Made by a program: the position numbers and the translations under genes. From positions 186,001-250,000 of IMG/VR virus record IMGVR_UViG_3300020122_000238: a DNA stretch of 64,000 nt; one strand, given 5' to 3'. Of the stretch, positions 61,584 through 64,000 are shown piece by piece. Every line of letters begins with the position of its first letter. The first letter of the stretch is position 1. Origin of the DNA: a virus. Under the pieces are notes generated by a model that searched no databases, was not told where the DNA came from, and saw only the letters and a program-made list of their open reading frames with translations.

Positions 61584-61862
61584 TTAAAAATCGTCGTCTT
61601 CCAAGAGGAAGGCCACATGTGGGGGAGGCAGAAGCCGTAACCGACTCACGAGCACGCCTGCATGTGTCGTCTCCCCATACTGAAGATCCAGGGGGCATAC
61701 AGTGACCCACCCCTTCTGGAAATGATACCCGGGAGTGGAGTTGTCGCGCACTCCCGAAATCAATCGAACTTTTCTCCCCTGCCAACTATAACCCAAGCGA
61801 CCTTCGACGATGTATATCTCGGGAGAAAAGTTGGCACGTGGTTGAGGACAGTCTTCGCTCAT
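61584..61862 (-). CDS. Hypothetical protein ending in terminal peptide, 92 aa
   Basis: A beta-rich small protein ending PPPHVAFLLEDDDF; the Trp of the peptide is replaced by F/V context, so it is a weaker match. ATG 61860-61862 overlaps the previous TGA. Unknown role. Confidence 0.6.
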   Translation of the reverse strand: MSEDCPQPRANFSPEIYIVEGRLGYSWQGRKVRLISGVRDNSTPGYHFQKGWVTVCPLDLQYGETTHAGVLVSRLRLLPPPHVAFLLEDDDF

Positions 61863-62083
61863 TTGCGGTGGAAGACCTTGATCTCCCCCTCGGTCTCTTC
61901 GACGGAAGCCAGCATTTGCAGGGCTTCTTGGGCGGTTCGGACCTTCTCCCGAGTGCTGTAGGTGAAGGCCCAAGATCGTACGTCAACCCATCCGTCGGTA
62001 TCCCCCGCCCACCAATACCTCCGAGCCCAGCGATTGGCGGCAGAGGTATCAACACGCACATCTCGACGGATGATGTAGAGCAT
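61859..62083 (-). CDS. Hypothetical protein, 74 aa
   Basis: Basic and Trp-rich at the start (MLYIIRRDVRVDTSAANRWA), helical later. Co-transcribed with the DUF4419 gene (3-bp gap). Function unknown. Confidence 0.6.
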   Translation of the reverse strand: MLYIIRRDVRVDTSAANRWARRYWWAGDTDGWVDVRSWAFTYSTREKVRTAQEALQMLASVEETEGEIKVFHRK

Positions 62084-62086
62084 GGA

Positions 62087-63178
62087 CTACTTCGCAGCCG
62101 GCTCGTCGCGCACAGCCCAGCCGATGGCCGGACGCACGATGAGGCTCTCCTCGTTCTGTGATACGCCAACGAAGCCCCCGAGGAACTCCATCTCGAACTT
62201 CGCGTCGTAGTAGAGCCAGGTGAACGGGACCTTCGAGAGACCGAGCGAGAAATCGGAGGGGTTGGGCCCTCCGCACATGTCCCCGATGCCCCGGGACCAC
62301 TTGTCGAGCGCGCGGTTCTTCCCGCGCGTGAGGTACGGGAAGAGCACGTTGATCCAACCCGTCACGTACGGCCCGCCGCTACCCCCGCCCTCATGGTAGA
62401 AGCTCTCCCAGAACTTGGGGTCGGCCTTACCTTCGGCCGACTCGATGACCTTGTCCAACACGGGGAGCAGCGCGTCAATCCACCACCCAAGGTCGTACTC
62501 CGCGAGGACCGCTGCCCGCGCCTTGACCCGACGCCAGTCTTCCACGGTGCCGAGCAGGGTGATCTCCGGGATGCCGCATGCCGTCCGCATGCCGTATGTG
62601 AAGTAGGCGCTCATGGCGTCCATGAGGACAATCTCGGAGGCCGCCTTCTCGATCAGGCCGGTCGTCGAGAAGTCCGCAACGATGAGGTCACGGGTCTTGC
62701 CGATGTGCTGGGCGAGCTGGTCAGAGAACTCACCGAAGGCTCCCGGCCAATCATTATCGGCGGAGCCCTTCACGAAGAAGTCCCGCACGACCTCGATGTG
62801 CTCCTTCCCCTCGTGCTTGACGAAGCGGCTCCGGAGCTTCTCCGCATTCTCATTGACATGGGCCGCGAAGCCCTGCGCGATGCAGAGCCAGAAGTCGTCC
62901 GGGCTCAGGGCGAACGGGTAGTGGTGATCGAAGGCGATGTGGACAGCCGAGATGAAGGGGTTGATGCTGACGGTGTCCCCTTTTCTCTCCGACTTGCGGG
63001 TTCCGATGAGGGTCTCCGAGCTGGAGGCCGCTGCTTCGGGGGGAGCACCCCCAACGAGCCGGTGAATGGCTTCACCAACGGCAATACCGGCATCATAGGG
63101 CCGGTATTTGTTTTTGATCTGGGTGTACGGAGCTTCCGCGAGGGCGATCTTTTTGATCGTGGCTTTGAAGGTCTGCAT
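62087..63178 (-). CDS. DUF4419 family protein, 363 aa
   Basis: NPFISAVHIAFDHHYPFALS, then PDDFWLCIAQGFAAHVNENA and LRSRFVKHEGK are the characteristic opening blocks of DUF4419; LLGTVEDWRRVKARA and FWESFYHEGG ... GGPYVTGWINVLFPY are later blocks. The family is widespread in fungi and bacteria with no known activity. Starts 8 nt after GGTGTAAG. Confidence 0.85.
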   Translation of the reverse strand: MQTFKATIKKIALAEAPYTQIKNKYRPYDAGIAVGEAIHRLVGGAPPEAAASSSETLIGTRKSERKGDTVSINPFISAVHIAFDHHYPFALSPDDFWLCIAQGFAAHVNENAEKLRSRFVKHEGKEHIEVVRDFFVKGSADNDWPGAFGEFSDQLAQHIGKTRDLIVADFSTTGLIEKAASEIVLMDAMSAYFTYGMRTACGIPEITLLGTVEDWRRVKARAAVLAEYDLGWWIDALLPVLDKVIESAEGKADPKFWESFYHEGGGSGGPYVTGWINVLFPYLTRGKNRALDKWSRGIGDMCGGPNPSDFSLGLSKVPFTWLYYDAKFEMEFLGGFVGVSQNEESLIVRPAIGWAVRDEPAAK

Positions 63179-63204
63179 GAGGACCTCTTACACCAAGACG
63201 ACCC

Positions 63205-63534
63205 TCAAGAGAGGAAGAAAAAGTCCACCCTTTTGCCCTCGAACTCCCAAACCTCGACGATCTTCTCATCCTGAGACCCCAAGCTCCGCCACCTCGCCTG
63301 GACGATGTCCTTGTCGTAGAGCTTCTTCAGCCCAGCGCCTCGAAGGATCTGTTCCACCCAGAGCTTGTCCTGATCAGCGGACGACGCCGGGTAGACGATC
63401 AGATCCATGTCTTTGGTGCTCGACCCCTTGATCAAAACACTCCCCGTCAAGCCGAGATAGTACCTCGGCTTGAGAAGCTCGGAAAGCGTGAGAATGAAGG
63501 TCAGGCCGGAATCTCGATCCCAGGTGATAGGCAT
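63205..63534 (-). CDS. Minimal nucleotidyltransferase-like protein, 109 aa
   Basis: GLTGSVLIKGSSTKDMDLIV has the GS...D-x-D core of the polymerase-beta-type minimal nucleotidyltransferases (MNT/MenA-like antitoxin or toxin family), with VDFFF as the third strand. No partner HEPN gene is adjacent. It might modify RNA or protein, or be an antitoxin-type domain. Starts 8 nt after GGTGTAGC. Confidence 0.65.
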   Translation of the reverse strand: MPITWDRDSGLTFILTLSELLKPRYYLGLTGSVLIKGSSTKDMDLIVYPASSADQDKLWVEQILRGAGLKKLYDKDIVQARWRSLGSQDEKIVEVWEFEGKRVDFFFLS

Positions 63535-63557
63535 CCCCAGGGGCTACACCAACCAGG

Positions 63558-63989
63558 TCAGAGCGATTCCGTCTCAAGCCACCAAAAATGAGGCAAGTAC
63601 TCTGCGGGTACGAATGGAGATTGACGTCCAGCCACTCGCATAGGTTGGAAATTCACCAGAAGGCGAAGCAAGGTTTCGAACTCCCAAGGTTCTGGTGTTT
63701 TGGGGTCCTTGAGCCATTCTTCAATGAAACCGCGCTGCTCGTATCGAAATCTGGACAGAAAAACTCTTGTCTCAAGAAGTTTGTGCGCCGCGACCATCTG
63801 ATCATAGGCAAGAGCATCCAGTCGAGCCTGCATCTCTACAGAGATGCAGGCTTCCGGCACTCGAAGTCGGAAGCGTTCGGGAACAACAGTTTGAGGGTTC
63901 CAGTCTTCAAGACCCAAGGATGCTCGAAGTTCATTGATATAGGACAGCAGAGAAGAAGACAGACGAAACAATTCTCGTGTCCCCTCCAC
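63558..63989 (-). CDS. Hypothetical helical protein, 143 aa (possibly 5'-incomplete)
   Basis: A helical protein, unrecognised. GTG at 63987-63989 is the first start in frame, but the frame is open to the window edge, so the true start may be outside. A 13-bp hairpin with 2-nt loop (63826-63853) lies inside. Confidence 0.55.
   Translation of the reverse strand: MEGTRELFRLSSSLLSYINELRASLGLEDWNPQTVVPERFRLRVPEACISVEMQARLDALAYDQMVAAHKLLETRVFLSRFRYEQRGFIEEWLKDPKTPEPWEFETLLRLLVNFQPMRVAGRQSPFVPAEYLPHFWWLETESL
63826..63853. repeat. 13-bp inverted repeat in 63558-63989
   Basis: Arms 63826-63838 and 63841-63853, 2-nt loop, within coding sequence. Confidence 0.9.
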
Positions 63990-64000
63990 ATAGATCCAGT

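Noticed and set aside
1-64000. CRISPR arrays, insertion sequences, tRNAs, integrase or att sites
   Set aside because: No spaced direct repeats, transposase motifs, cloverleaf-capable segments or recombinase signatures were seen. The only tandem repeat is the 27-bp unit at 58457-58518.

Overview
The window looks like part of a large tailed-phage genome. Short genes are tightly packed on both strands in small alternating blocks, with ATGA/GTGA/TAATG overlaps. There are several HNH/endonuclease VII genes, an endolysin, a soluble lytic transglycosylase, a tail-fibre-like domain (59224-59649), nucleotide-metabolism genes and dozens of small proteins I cannot name. No capsid, terminase, polymerase, ribosomal or tRNA gene is visible. 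Base composition is GC-rich by eye, and two secreted lipoproteins carry the Ser/Thr/Gly-rich linkers typical of Myxococcota, so a myxobacterial or related Gram-negative host is a reasonable guess, not a demonstration.

Layout. 1-3.9 kb: leftward small genes (SWIM finger, methyltransferase-like, zinc ribbons) with one HNH gene. 3.9-17.5 kb: mostly rightward, with a 775-aa unknown, two von Willebrand A (VWA) proteins, a GT51 peptidoglycan glycosyltransferase and many small genes. 17.5-21.4 kb: a dNMP kinase-HNH fusion lying between remnants of what looks like the native kinase gene, an S24-like protein and a tandem triplet of paralogues. 21.4-25.3 kb: NrtR-like Nudix regulator, NAMPT, a third VWA protein and a broken Nudix gene. 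27-32 kb: divergent PurA-like synthetase, atypical kinase, HNH, endolysin, lytic transglycosylase. 32-46 kb: unknowns, a polynucleotide-kinase-like protein, a PEP-swivel protein, a 2H phosphoesterase, a frameshifted endonuclease VII and two lipoproteins. 46-64 kb: H1-like basic protein, TPM-like membrane protein, cupin, tail-fibre-like paralogues, a PncC-NMNAT fusion, DUF4419 and a minimal nucleotidyltransferase.

How the parts fit. NAMPT (22167-23552) and the NMNAT domain of 60296-61429 together make NAD from nicotinamide, PRPP and ATP. This is the logic of phage NAD-reconstitution pathways that counter NAD-depleting immunity. Here NAMPT is directly downstream of an NrtR-type gene, a family whose known members bind ADP-ribose or NAD.

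Four patterns cross ordinary gene boundaries. (1) At least 20 promoters have TTGATC, then 16 nt (17 in one case), then TGTA(g/a), usually ending only 6-10 nt before the start codon, which implies leaderless or nearly leaderless mRNAs. (2) About 30 further starts follow GGTGTA at a similar distance without an evident -35. (3) About 20 otherwise unrelated proteins end in an acidic-aromatic peptide of the form W-x-x-L-L-x-D-D-D, and others begin with a reversed-order acidic-W motif. (4) Perfect inverted repeats with arms of 8-26 bp are abundant inside small genes, far beyond chance. All frequencies come from reading by eye; no alignment, database search or folding program was run.
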